DNA of 64,000 bases. Origin: Rhexocercosporidium sp. MPI-PUGE-AT-0058 (Eukaryota; Ascomycota; Leotiomycetes; Helotiales). The number at the start of each line of letters is the position of its first letter. The first letter of the stretch is position 1. Below the pieces are notes generated by a model that was not told where the DNA came from, searched no databases, and saw nothing but the letters and a program-made list of their open reading frames with translations. Below are positions 23,401 through 34,763 of the stretch, one piece after another. The DNA is taken from positions 1,736,001 to 1,800,000 of the forward strand of contig JAGTJL010000011.1 in assembly GCA_020746875.1 (NCBI GenBank). The letters are read 5' to 3'. The translations under genes were made by a program, and so were the position numbers.

Positions 23401-25062
23401 AGTTGAGATTACTGACTTGATGAAGTTCTTCGTTCGTTACATGAAGAACGATTCTCTCCCTACTATCGCCCATGCCCACATGGCTAATTCGGACTTCCTA
23501 AACCGTGGTGTCAAGGATCCAAAATGTAAGCACTTCTAATCTATCTCCATATTATGCGCTTAACCTTGCTAGGCTTGAAGTTGGCTACTTTGCATTCCAA
23601 GGCCGTTGATTACGTTAAGACTGGTGAGCCCGCCGAAATGCCCAAGGACCTTCGTGCCAGAAAGTGGCCTCATTTCATGGAGAAGAAGTTCAAGCCCAAA
23701 GAGGCACAGTATCATTCGGACAAGATCCTCGGTCTGCTATACGACAAGGTCGAAACCGTCAACTTCACTCCGCAGTATGAGGAGCCCTTTGATAGACGCA
23801 TTCTTAGAGCTTACGCCTTGGATGATGCCGTTTTGAAGGCCGCTAGGCAAGTCAAGACCAAGTACGATATCCACATGAAGCGGATCATGGCTCAACAAGA
23901 AATCAAGACCGAGTTCGAGATCTGGTCCACCTTCGTGTTGTCCAAACCCCGTGTCGGTACTGATTATAAGATTCATGAAGAAGTTGGCAGACTCTCCGAT
24001 GCACTGAAGGATCAGTTCCGTCTGGAGTGCATAGAGAGAGCTGGCGGCAAAGATTTCTCTATCCTCGGACCTTTCGTTGCAGCCATGTACAAGGTCACGA
24101 AGGAGGAGCTTGATATTGCTCTTGCTGAATGCCGAGCCACAAAGATGGTAGGTACCATGAAGGTGCCACTGCGGAAGATGGAGCCTGGTCATATGCCCTT
24201 CATTTCCTTTCCTTGGCTGTTTGAGAAGGAGCTGGGACGCATTGCTACTGGCATCGATACCACTGAGGAGTTAGATGACCTGGGACTTTCAGCTCTAGCT
24301 CCCAAGGATGCGGGGTATTCGCGAAAGCGACAAGGTGGCGGTGGAGCAGTAGAGGACGATTACATCAAGCGGGAAGATGGACGAGTCATCCATCGTGGTG
24401 AAGAACTGGATCTGTTCAATCAAATCTCCGACACCGAAAATTACGCAGATGAGAGTGATCTTGACGAGGCTCGGGTGACCAGAGACGAGCATTGGTTCAC
24501 TGCGGGCAGATCCGGTGACGCTGTTTTGGAGACTGGATTTGAGCTCTCCGACTCGCCAGTCCCTGATTATATGCGCAAGGGTACTGGAGTTGAAGATGTT
24601 GTTCCTCAAGCACCAATGGATGGACTGATTGACCCCCGGGAAGCAGGTAGAGATGCGCACTCAAGCTGTGCAGAACGACATTCTGTCTTCGAAGGCATAC
24701 CTGAAAAGTCACAAGCTTCTGCAGACCAGCTTGGACATGTCCAAGCTGACTCTCTGAATCCCAGTTCGAGCAACGAGCCTAATGGCGTCCTTACTGCTAA
24801 TGCACCGCCGATTCGAAGTGAGCCTCCTGCATATTTTTCAGATGTTGGTGTTGAGTCTGGTTCTGTCGAGGTTGAAGAGGAAGTTGTTGAGCTTGAGGTG
24901 AAGGAATCTTCGCTTGAGAAAGTGGTACGCTGGGTTGGTGATGCAGCTCTCAACGTGCCAGTCACCGAAATCCAGGAGAATGATGCGGTCGAGGAGGAAG
25001 AGATCATCCTGGAAGTCAAGGAATCGTCCATGGACAAGTTCAACCGCATGATGGCTTCTTAG
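20470..25062 (+). CDS. RNA-dependent RNA polymerase of the RNA-silencing type
   Basis: Copies single-stranded RNA into double-stranded RNA for Dicer, in gene silencing, transposon control or meiotic silencing. Exons 20470–21385, 21430–22052, 22100–23525 and 23573–25062 join in phase to give 1484 residues, the usual size for eukaryotic RdRPs. An RRM-like N-terminal module (KLRGVRPHETTYNLWRIFRRFG) is followed by the RdRP core, with FGNSQFRENGAYFF, FTDGVGKIS, QFRLGGCKGIL, GRNPSLHPGDLRVVEAV and the catalytic loop CSGGDLDGDDFFVIWD at about residue 905–920, whose three Asp bind magnesium. The DLDGD form and the RRM-like module recall fungal SAD-1/Rdp1-type enzymes, but assigning it to a paralogue needs a tree. 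The C-terminal about 230 residues are an acidic, low-complexity tail with an internal duplication. No defects are visible. Confidence 0.95.
24868..25050 (+). repeat. Duplicated acidic motif in the RdRP tail
   Basis: Two copies of a short acidic motif, VEEEVVELEVKESSLEK and VEEEEIILEVKESSMDK, lie about 43 residues apart at the very C-terminus. They look like short linear interaction motifs or a recent internal duplication. Function unknown. Confidence 0.7.
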
Positions 25063-26637
25063 AAGGTATTCTTTCATTTCCTTCCCGATCACGACAGACG
25101 AAGCGCTTGTAGTCCATGCATACGGATTACTTTTACGATTTTCTTTTGCTTTTGCGTTTCATGATGACATCGGAGTTAGTGAGGGTGGGCTTTTAAAAAA
25201 TGGATGGGTATTCATGGGATGTGCCTGGCGTATCGTACGTAGCATAGTCTTGCATTCTACGGTAAAGACATGACATAGCAGCGGTTAGCAAAGATACCAT
25301 AGTGAGCGAAGACGAATGTCATCGTTGATTTTACCTCGATTTGCGAGCTGCTAGTGAAGTGCATTGGAATGTCTTGCACAACGTCTACTTTTTATTAGGT
25401 GTTTTTTTTGGACCGTGTATAGTTAGTTCCCTTGACTTGCCATACTAACACTATTGGGAAAAGTAAGCAGGCCTAGGTCAGCAACCACAGCTGCCCTTTT
25501 CTTGATGTCTAAATCAATAGATACCGGCTCATCATTCCCGAGGAAAAGATTTGGAATGCCCACCGTACTGAGTACATATTTGGCACTCATGTCCCATCGA
25601 GCCAGTGTCTCACTCCATGATCCACATCTTGTCTACAAGTCAACCTCCTCATATCGATCTCCTGCCACCTTCTAGTATGTCGTTTGCATTCCAGTTCATT
25701 GTTAGCTGAGCTTGTCTGGCATTTCTTTGTGGAGGTCGTAGGCTGGCTGTTCTGGTCCGAAACAGCGCTGGATAATTTGATCTGAGGCTCTTTTTTCTCG
25801 GGAAGTCAGAAACAAAGACTGAATAACAGCAGGTAGTGGTAAGAAAAATGCTTGACATGAAATGTCTATTGGTTCTTGACTTCTTTTCTCATGGTCAAAG
25901 CCTGGTGTTGTTGGTGCTATTGAACAGAATCTATTGACTGAGTTCAGTGGAGTAGAGTATCTTTCGGCTTCAAAGCGTGTCAAAGTTATCCAAGATTACT
26001 AAATACACCAAATACATGACAATAGTCAAACATCCACATACTCTCCTCAATGGACCCCATTCTTACATCAAAGCTGGGAATCCATTCACTTGGGGGGGTT
26101 GTCTCGCCTAACTTGTAAATATTGCAGCTCTACGATAGCACCAGCCGACACAAAGCAACCTAAAATGCCCTGAACGGCCAATCTGTACTCCAAGTACTGA
26201 GATATATGCAATACTTCCCCGAGCTTCGACTTGATATCTGATTTACAAGACATGAGAATATTTGTCCCGAAGAGGCTAGAATAATTAATGCTCACGAGCT
26301 TTTTCGCCTCGCCAATTGGCCCAGCTTCTGCCCCTCCTTCCAACAGTCTTGGGATGGAGGCTTTCCCTCCCTTACAGCACAGCACAGCTTACCCCCACCA
26401 ACCCACCAATCTCATGATGATTGTGCCTCTTTCCCCTCACCATGCCATGCCTCTGCCGTCTCTGCTCTACACGGGACAGAATTGTGGAGGGCGGCCTGCC
26501 CGTTGCTACATCGTACTTTGCTGAATCACTAGCCTGCAGCAACTGATCTTATAATATCTACAGGTTCAAAACGACCCCTTCCAGCATTCAGCCTTTGTTC
26601 AGACTACAGTTACAGTATACCCATTTCCTCGTCGAAG
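25063..26637. other. Intergenic region
   Basis: 1.6 kb between the polymerase and the dehydrogenase gene. Minus-strand frames at 25702–25983 and 26086–26385 are open for 90–100 codons but show no domain and no splice-linked partners. The 3' end must include the promoter of the gene starting at 26638. Confidence 0.5.
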
Positions 26638-27700
26638 ATGTCGACTTTCCATCCAATGGCAATGGCACGCCGCTGCCTCCTTCGCAGAGCGCCTACGACC
26701 GCCCGACGTTCTCTCATGACCCTACCAGCATTCTCTCTCGAAGGCAAGACCTGCGTCGTAACCGGAGCCGCGCGAGGATTGGGAAAAGAGTTCCTAACAG
26801 CATTCGCACTCAGCGGCGCGCGCGGGGCATGCATAGACCTCTCCATTGAAGGCGGCAATAAATCCATCAAACACATCACCGAACATATCACCTCCCAGCC
26901 CTCGACGGCCTCCTACAAGCCCGAACTCCGCGCATATGCCTGTGATGTCACATCTGAAGCACAAGTCAAGGATACATGGGGATCGATTGTGAAGGACTTC
27001 GGCCAGGTCGATGTCGTGGTCACTGCGGCGGGGATTGTGGATAATGTGGAGGGCGAGCACTACCCGTTCGATAGGTGGCAGAAGATGTTTGATATCAATG
27101 TGAATGGTAGTTTCCTTTTTGCGAGAGAGGCTGGAAAATATTGGATTGAGGAGAAGAGGAAGGGAAATCTGATCCTGGTTTCGAGTATGAGTGCACATAT
27201 ATGTGTCAAGCCTCAAAAACAGGCTGCCTACAACGCTGTAGGTCACTTCCCTTAATATTTCGAGAGCACCAAAGGATTCTTGACAATCTAATGGCCCCTA
27301 GTCGAAAGCTGCAGTCTCATTAATGGGCAAGAGTCTTGCTACAGAGGTAAGTTTGCTCTACAGTTAATTGTCTGAAGCTATATCGCTCACAAACGTAGTG
27401 GGCTTCAAACGGTATTCGTGTCAATAATCTTTGTCCGGGCTATATGAAGACCGACCTCATCATCGATCTTCTTGCGAAAGAAGGAACCCACATCGAGGAG
27501 GGATGGGTGAAGGACATCCCAATGGGACGGCTTGCTCATCCAAGTGAGCTTCAAGGCACGATTGTATGGATGGCTAGTGATGCGAGTACATATCTCAATG
27601 GGAGTGACATTGTAAGTGCTCTTTGAAGCCTAATTTCATTGGGTTCATCTTATCTAACTGGCACTTCTAGATTGTTGATGGGGGCTACACCTGTTGGTGA
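26638..27700 (+). CDS. Short-chain dehydrogenase/reductase, D-arabinitol/sorbitol dehydrogenase-like
   Basis: Exons 26638–27237, 27302–27346, 27399–27611 and 27671–27700 give 295 residues. Classical SDR fold: cofactor loop TGAARGLG (residues 42–49), VTAAGI in place of NNAG, catalytic Ser in VSSMSAH, and YNASK formed across the first intron (Tyr198, Lys202). The PG motif (NNLCPGYMKTDL) and the terminus IVDGGYTCW resemble fungal polyol dehydrogenases (arabinitol 2-dehydrogenase/sorbose reductase group), which interconvert polyols and ketoses with NAD(P). The first 30 residues are Arg-rich without acidic residues (MARRCLLRRAPTTARRS), so mitochondrial import is possible; a second ATG (27 bases... 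at 26659) would leave much of that leader intact. The polyol assignment is by overall resemblance only. Confidence 0.88.
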
Positions 27701-28323
27701 AAGACTTATGCCAAGAAGAACCCAATCAAGACTTTCGAGCTTGATAAGGAATGAAACATTCGTCCCGATCATCCCCTGTAATGCTCTACCTCAAAGTTCA
27801 TCATCCTATTGTCATCAATTTTTCAGCTCTGCCACTTCGGCATTTCCCTCGCTTGGCCGCAAATTGGACGCCTAAACTCCTCGTGTTTCATTTGAGTCTC
27901 TTCCCCCTTCTTTTCATTTAAGCGAGTCGATCAGCACCTTGTGTCAGGTCAACAGATCGTCCGGATAATGGCCTAGTTCCAGCCCATTAACCCTGTAAAA
28001 GCGAAGGTCCGCAATCACATTTGTTTTAAATGCAAGGATCAAGCTATTAATTCGAAAAACTCTGAATGGTGACAGCTTTATTATCTCGGTTCTTTCCCGT
28101 CAGCGGTAATTTCTCCTTCTGCAGGCTTCAGGAAGACTTCGTCGCTTTTTGTCCTTCTATCGTCGCTCCTCCTCTTCGCATCTCCAATAAATATCTTGTG
28201 CTGGGCACGGAAAAGATACTTCCGATTCTACATCATCGATACGCATTAGTCGTCTCCCTCAAAACTCGCCATTTACACGTCAACCAAAGTGCGAAGGTCT
28301 GGCCTTCCGTCACATTTCTCATC
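27701..28323. other. Intergenic region
   Basis: 620 bp, no gene recognised. The 3' UTR of the dehydrogenase and possibly the promoter of the small secreted peptide gene lie here. Confidence 0.5.
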
Positions 28324-28512
28324 ATGCACGCCTCACTACCCCTCCTCGTATCGCTCCTCTTCGCCACCAGTGTATGCGCTAGAGTTATTCCAGCTTGGAT
28401 GATGAAGGATCCTCCTGTTACCCTCAATACACGCGACATCGATGATTCTACCATTATCCGACATTCACCGGAAAGCAGTTTCGAGCGGAGGATTGACGAC
28501 AGACTCGAGTAG
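28324..28512 (+). CDS. Possible small secreted peptide (62 aa)
   Basis: A short frame starting at an ATG in good context (CATC before ATG). The first about 19 residues (MHASLPLLVSLLFATSVCA) form a convincing signal peptide with a plausible cleavage after VCA. The remaining 43 residues are hydrophilic with no Cys and two dibasic or Arg-rich points (NTRDID, FERRIDDRLE). No homology is recognised. It could be a secreted peptide or chance; an unspliced downstream part cannot be excluded. Confidence 0.35.
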   Translation: MHASLPLLVSLLFATSVCARVIPAWMMKDPPVTLNTRDIDDSTIIRHSPESSFERRIDDRLE

Positions 28513-28812
28513 GAGATGAGATTTGGGCTAGGACTGAGCGCGGATGTCAAGCAGTGAAGCATTGGGGGATACCGAGAAGCAGATGTTGATATCTTTGATA
28601 TCTGATGGTACTGGTTGGGCAAATGGATAAATTGGAGGCCGACATAACGATTAACGACGACGGACAGAAGGGGTGTGGAGCATTTGATTTTGGACATGAG
28701 ACGAAGCCATCTGCGTTGGCATTTCACTTCCTGTGTACCGAAATACCCATCGACCTCAATGAAGAATTGCTTTACGTATATGTCTTCCACGGACCAGTGA
28801 TTCTCCTCATCC

Positions 28813-29812
28813 TTAATCCCCAAACCTAGACTTGTCCCTTTGGACGCATAAGTCCGATCTAATGACCCATTTCTCCCCCTCCAAAACTTCTCGCCCTTCA
28901 TGCTAAGTAGTGTTAGCTCTTTCTCAAGAATTGGAATAGAGAAAGACATACTAGCATGCAATCATTGCCATGTTTGTGCAAGAGACACATTCCCGTTTCT
29001 AGTCCAACGACGACTTCTTTCTCAACTACGTTCTTCTTTCCTCTAAAGGTCATCTCATCTGGGTAAAAGACTGTCTCACCACCGATACATCCAGTACTAG
29101 GCGAAGTCAGATACAGCAGTAACGTCCATGTTGTCTTGGCTGGAGTAGGCGTGGGTTTGGTGGCTAGCGTCAAGATATTGGATTCATCGTCTGAAGAAAT
29201 CCTATCAGTAGATGAATTAAGTTGAGGGAAGGGGGAATTTACAATGACAATCAAAGAATTGACCTTTGGTATAACGGTAGATGCGTATAGAAGGATTAAG
29301 GCCGATGACCTCGCCTCCCCTAATCAACAAAACACACAGATCAGCCTCATCCGGAAGAATGAAAAACTTCACGAGATCAGAGCAAGTCAAAACAGGGAAA
29401 CGAACCATAATTTCCTCCTGTCCTCCTTCGTCATTTCCTCTCCATCTCCCTCTCCCTCTCCCTCATCATCACGCCCACAGACCAACTCCCTCAACCCCGT
29501 CTCCACCCAAAGCCTATTCGCGAAGCCCTCATCAAAAACCTGAAAGCGGTCATTAAACCTCAACGCATCGCCCTTCTTCGGCTTGCCCGGCGTCGTCGTC
29601 AATGGTAACTCCTTCAGGAAATTCACATAGGTCTTACAGAGGGTTGACGTGAAGAACTGGGAGATGGTGATTATCTGAGAGGGGAGGAGTGTGTGCAGGC
29701 TCAGATCTGAGGTGGGGATGAGGGGTTTGAGTGCTGGCCAGTTGGGTGGTGGGGGAGCTGGAGGAGGGGCAGCTTTGCTGGGTTTGGTGGTGGAATGTTT
29801 CTTTGGTGGCAT
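28813..29812 (-). CDS. Prolyl 4-hydroxylase-like 2OG-Fe(II) oxygenase
   Basis: Four exons on the minus strand, 29812–29406, 29319–29243, 29190–28952 and 28902–28813, all GT–AG and in phase, give 270 residues. The N-terminus is Lys/Pro-rich (PPAPPPPNWP). The oxygenase domain shows NPSIRIYRYTKGQFFDCHYD, supplying the HxD pair (His161, Asp163) across the second intron, then LLLYLT, CIGGETVFYP, and LLHKHGNDCMLHEGREV with the distal His242 as the first codon of the last exon. The 2OG-binding Arg256 sits in KWVIRSDL. Such proteins hydroxylate proteins or small molecules in cytosol or nucleus; the target is unknown. A GE repeat in exon 1 comes from a CCCTCT tract in the DNA. The gene is divergent from the Thr-rich protein gene at 30332. 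Confidence 0.9.
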
Positions 29813-30331
29813 TGCTGGAGATGACTTAGAAAGTCTTGAGTTTTGACAGACTTGTTTGATGCATGTGTGTCGGTTGAAGTTGTGATATCTTGGAAGCCTG
29901 ATGAGGTCTACAGTACGGTGGCCGAGAGTGATGATGCTGTTCAGGCGATTCCTCCTCGCGCATATTCATTCGCGTCCCTCTCCCGTCCTACGTAAAACCA
30001 CATCGCGAAAGTCACCTGCACGATCAAACCGATCGCGAGGCTATGTTTTGGATTTGACACCTCGGAGACCAGCTCCTGAAGCTAAGCGGTTCTGTCATTG
30101 CTAGTCCCCTCCTGTAAACTAGGTCTACATTCCTCCCCCTTCGCGATGATCGAGGCGAGAAAAGGCTGGTATGGCATGGCGCGCGTTGTTGGAAATGTAG
30201 AAGTCTACGGATCCTCGACTGTTTCTTCGGATTTCTCTATTCTATTCTACCCGCCTTCTCATCATTTCATGTCATCCCATACACGCACTTTCTAGCAGCA
30301 CACCAGGCCAGTCCTGTCCCCAGCATCAGAA
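29813..30331. other. Shared divergent promoter region
   Basis: 519 bp between two divergently oriented start codons. It must hold both promoters. No distinct element stands out to me. Confidence 0.5.
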
Positions 30332-31558
30332 ATGTCTCCTCGCTTCTTCTGTACCCTTATTTACACGCTGTGCGTTCTGCCCACACAAGCATTTTGGTTG
30401 CCAACAGTCTCGTGGCATCGTATCCTCCGATCCGAATCTTTGACCTCGTATAAAGGCGTGGGAACTTCTCCAGATGAAAATTCTGGCTCGGCGTTGTCTG
30501 AGAATACCACAACAACACCATGTCTCTTCCTTGTTCCATCAGCTAGTATGATAGCACCGACTCCGACTTCCCAAGTTATGGTCGTTACGTCTATTGTACC
30601 GGTCTACGAGGTTTGCGATCTGCCGGGGAAGAATACCACGAGCTGCTCAACTGTCTTCGAGACTATCACGACTGAGTCCTGCTCGACTGTTCTGACATAT
30701 GCTTTCACGAAGACCACAATCAGCGATTGTGCTCATAACGTAACCTTCTCATCTCGCACTGCCTATGCTCTAGCTACAGCGACTTTGTCTGCAGCAGCAA
30801 CAGAGCTTCAAGCTCGAGATATCTCGTCACCGACTCCCATCACCTACGTTCAGAGCACAGTATCGTTGTATGCAGCACCGTGGCAATCACTTGTAGCAGA
30901 TACACCTGGTGGAATTACCGTGCTAGTGTGCACAAGTGATGTCACAGGTAGCCAGACCTGCGTCTTGATCGAGGAGATCTGGGTTGTGCATACTGAGTAT
31001 GTGCCTGTGACCATGAGCAGCACTCTATCTGTGTCCACATCGTTCTCATCAGTAAGTGTCCTCGCGCTGGACCACCTTTACGGAGATACTGACAAGGCTA
31101 GGATGTGGTGCTCCTCCTCGGCCCAACCCAGACCCTCGTTGTATCAGCAGGCAATTTCACCCTTTCGACCACCGTCGAGTATTCAACCATGTCTCCAAAT
31201 GCCACTACTTCAACTGTCGTCCCTACGACGAGTCTGAGTGCGGTCGACGCTGGTACTGCGTTGGTCGCGGATCCAATGAACACTGCTCGGACTTTGACGA
31301 CAACTTCGACACGTACGGTCACAACTACGGGTGAAACCTCGACCATCACGAAGACGTTGAGCTTGGTTGGACATGCCGAAGAGCCGTGAGTTATTCTCTA
31401 GCTGGAATGGGAGAATAGGTCGTTAACAGGAAAGCAGAACAACAACGTTGACATCGACCACGACTTTGACTAGCACAGTGACAGTTCGTCCTGTAGGTAT
31501 ACCTCAATTTGTAACATTCTGTGACCATGCTAACGCTCCTTAGATGCGGAAATGGTAG
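30332..31558 (+). CDS. Thr/Ser-rich secreted or cell-wall protein
   Basis: Exons 30332–31051, 31102–31385, 31438–31492 and possibly 31544–31558 fit GT–AG rules. If the last intron is retained, the frame ends at 31543 instead. About 357 residues. A signal peptide (FFCTLIYTLCVLPTQAF) is followed by long Thr/Ser-rich stretches with many N- and O-glycosylation opportunities (ENTTTTP, GKNTTSC, TTTSTRTVTTTGETST), typical of fungal wall or surface proteins. A few Cys in regular spacing (YEVCDLPGKNTTSC, TESCSTV, SDCAHNV) suggest a disulphide-stabilised N-terminal half. I recognise no catalytic domain. No GPI signal is clear at the predicted end, so the 3' structure is uncertain. Confidence 0.65.
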
Positions 31559-34058
31559 TTTCCAAGCAGCGTGGTAGAACAGCCCATGATGCTGCTCGTG
31601 CCTGTGGGAGGAATCGGAGAACGGAGAGGGAGGTTCTTGCAGGTCGAGGCCGTGTACTACTGGTACTGCCACTGTTTGCTATTGAATCGTCATTTTCTTT
31701 CCTTTGTTTGTGCAAAGGTGCATCATTAGACTCAGCAACTCATTTCAAAATCTCTATATGACTTACCGTTTGTCCAATGCTCCTGTGTGTCTCGGGAATC
31801 TCCGCAAGACGGGCCTCCCTTGAATCGAAATCCATACTCCCATCCAACCTCATCTCAGGCCGGACTCATGCTCGTTGAATTCAGTCCTTTCACCTCTCCA
31901 ACTTCAATCGACAGCCTATCATTCAACTATACCTGTGACCGAGCGCTGAACCCTCCGCATAAATCGAAAGCGTAGGGCCGATTGATGTGTATGTTCCAGA
32001 TATTGACAGCTGAGCTTGGGCACCCGCCCATCGTCAAGTTTCAGTGCGAAGATAGACTTGGTGGACGGAATTGCTCATATTGGTATCGGGGAGCATCGTA
32101 CGAGCAATGCATTATTCTTAGTGCCGAGCATGACCACCGAACAAGATCCTCTGGAGTGGATTGGAGCGCTGTAAACATACCCGGGGTTGAATTGCTTGGA
32201 TCCAAGCCGATTTGCCACGGGAAGGCTGGGACGGGTCAAAACATGTATTGGTAGGGCAGGAGGTCTGCCCAGGCACCGCGTGTGAATATTCCTTTTGAAC
32301 CAGTCAAGGGAGGGCAAAAGTGATAAAAGAGCATTTGGAATATATGCACTTTTGTGAACGGCTTGCGAGTGGTGAGGAGAAGAAGGGGGGACTGATCTAG
32401 ATCGTAGTGTCTAGATCATCTTGACCCAGTCACCAAGAGTATTTCAGTCAATATGAGCCGTTCGTGAATAAGAAATAAGTACCATCCTTGGCGCAAGAGA
32501 GATGAGAAGTGGCAATTGTTCGAGTGATGTGGACCGAGGTGGAGGGGAAATGGAAAAAGGGAGACGACATGAGCCTAGCGAGCTGCACTGTCAACAGAAG
32601 CAATTACGCAGTAGCTCATCTGGCCAGAGTGAGGGAGGGATTTTCATTGCTGCTTCAATTTCTAATTCATCCACTAGCCATAGAAGGCAGTAAAATCCCA
32701 AGTGAAAAAGAAAAGAAAATATTCATGCCATTAACTCCACCTATTACAGCCTCTTCCCGCACCAAGTGGTACGTTAGGGTTTCATCAATCGTGAAATAGG
32801 ATATTTGGTAGCGGGATACCAGACTGCCTCCTTGCTTCCGAGTAATTAACAGGCAACCACAACACTGGTCCGCTTCAACTCAATCACACCCTACTGGCTG
32901 GCCAGCTCCCCAGGTTCCTGTCATCACACCTGAAAAATATGCGGGTTCCCCGCCACAAGTGTCTTCCAGCGTGTTGGGAACCAACCGTGTTGCTCGGAGC
33001 GCAGTTACCGCTTTAGCCGGCCGAAACTCGAAACGGCAAACCGATGAACAGCCACCTCCGTAATGGCAATCTAGGGTCGATGGATGTGGGTGTCCATGCA
33101 TGCAATATATCTCCATGTCTCATTTCCAGCATGTGGAAGAGCGAGCGGGGGAGGTCCGTGGGTGAGGAGGGGAGGCAAGGGATGTCGTTTGGGGGATAAT
33201 TTCGACGAGGTGGTGGGGGTAAAGTGGTGTGCTGACTGACGATGTGAAGGAATCGAGTGAAACAGAAAGAGGTGTGATAGTGGCGTTTGTATTGCTGGTT
33301 GAATGGAAGAGATGTCTGCTGGACCTTTGCAAGCTTGCAACGTCGAGGATCAAAGTGCGAAGTGCACTGTGAGTTGTCGTTTGAGAACACATCACCCTTA
33401 ATCAATATGTGAATAATGTGATAAGATAAATATGATGAGAGCTACATACTGCAAGCATAGCTTAAGGCTCTATCCCTTCGGGCTCCGAACACCGGTACAG
33501 CCCATGCTCTCCGCACAAGTAAACCACTGGTGGCACTGAAGCAGCGCAGTAAGCGACGCCTGCCGGGATTTGGGGGCTGCACTGGCTGCAATTCCGGGAA
33601 AGACCTGTAGGAAGTGTTTCTTCGGTGAGGATCGATCATGCCGGCCCTGTATCAGTGGGGGGCTCAGAGCCAGTTCCTGGCGTCGGGTCATGTTGGAGCC
33701 TAGAGATCCCCAAGTCACGACAGTCGCCCCCGGGAATGTAGATCTTTGTTGGAATGTTGTGAATATTGAACCTCGTGTGACGATTCTAGAACATGCAAAT
33801 GCTATTGTGGATCTGTCCTGGAAGGCCTCGAAGGTGATCCACGGAGACTACCAAATAATCCTCCTGGCTCCAGATTGGTCCGACTTTTTAAAAGATGATA
33901 AGTGGTAGGTTGAGTTAATGATAAATCAGATCGGGCGTATAGATACTGTTTTCGCCGACGTAGCGCTCTCTTGAGCTCATAGGCATTGGTGATGATGGAA
34001 TTTTCTGGAGGAATCAGTAAACTTGTTTCTTTCGTGGGCCAGAGACTTTCTCACCAGC
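31559..34058. other. Intergenic region, no gene supported
   Basis: 2.5 kb. Several frames of 80–130 codons overlap each other on opposite strands (32880–33405, 33442–33908) with no domain or splice logic. I see no RNA gene or repeat here. Confidence 0.45.
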
Positions 34059-34763
34059 CTACTGTTGTTTATTGTACACGTTTTCGCTGAGCGCTGGACC
34101 ATACGGCCCTCGAGTTCGGACTACTAGTGGTGGCTCTGGCCAATTTGGAAGACAGGAGGCGGGCATCGCGGTGTCATCTAGGATTTGGGCAGCCAGAGTT
34201 GGGTTTTCTGGTACCTGCCAGATATTCTTGCCACCATCCAGGAGGAAATTGTTGAGGCCGCCGTCGAGATACTCCGTGTGTCCAGTGAACCAGGTCTCAC
34301 CATCTTCATAGGGGTACATCAGTTGTCCCAGGCTGATCATAAACCCGTAGCATTTCTCGATATACGCAAAAACAATGCCCGTGGGATTTCCTCCCAAAAT
34401 ACAGAAATGCTCGAATGCTTCCAGGACGTCTTTGAGTGCTAGGATAACGAGGTGGCGGTAGCTGACCACGCTAGGATCTGGAGAACCTCGTTTCTGTGTC
34501 CATAGTCTTAAAGTGTGCGTCTTCCTTGATACAGACTTCAGACATTCGTCGATCTTTCCTTGGATCTCCCAGAACCTTCCATCGTGCAGTACCTGGTTGC
34601 CATAGACTCGCTCCAGCCCGAGCTGCCACTCTGCGAGACTGAGGCGAGAGCAGACCTTGTCACAACTGCGGAGTTCTGAAAGCGGCCACTCCAACTTTGC
34701 TTCCAGTTCCGCGTTGTCCACCATCGAGGTAACATTACGAATGACTTCCGATAAAGTACTCAT
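34059..34763 (-). CDS. Hypothetical protein, 234 aa
   Basis: A single uninterrupted frame from an ATG at 34763. I do not recognise a family. The composition is that of an ordinary soluble globular protein, with mostly helical-looking segments (SEVIRNVTSMVDNAELEAKLEW, continuing with Leu/Glu patterns; LVILALKDVLEAFEHF) and a C-terminal Pro-rich tail (NWPEPPLVVRTRGPYGP). No signal peptide, membrane span or catalytic motif is obvious. Length and codon-like regularity argue that it is real, but that is the only support. Confidence 0.55.
   Translation of the reverse strand: MSTLSEVIRNVTSMVDNAELEAKLEWPLSELRSCDKVCSRLSLAEWQLGLERVYGNQVLHDGRFWEIQGKIDECLKSVSRKTHTLRLWTQKRGSPDPSVVSYRHLVILALKDVLEAFEHFCILGGNPTGIVFAYIEKCYGFMISLGQLMYPYEDGETWFTGHTEYLDGGLNNFLLDGGKNIWQVPENPTLAAQILDDTAMPASCLPNWPEPPLVVRTRGPYGPALSENVYNKQQ

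Noticed and set aside
28233..28961. 242-codon minus-strand frame
   Set aside because: Mostly non-coding side of the small peptide region; only its start overlaps the second-to-last exon region of the 2OG oxygenase, whose spliced model explains the real coding part.
33570..33908. 113-codon plus-strand frame with CRKCFFGEDRSCRPC
   Set aside because: Overlaps open frames on the opposite strand and has no domain; the Cys pattern is not a known zinc motif.
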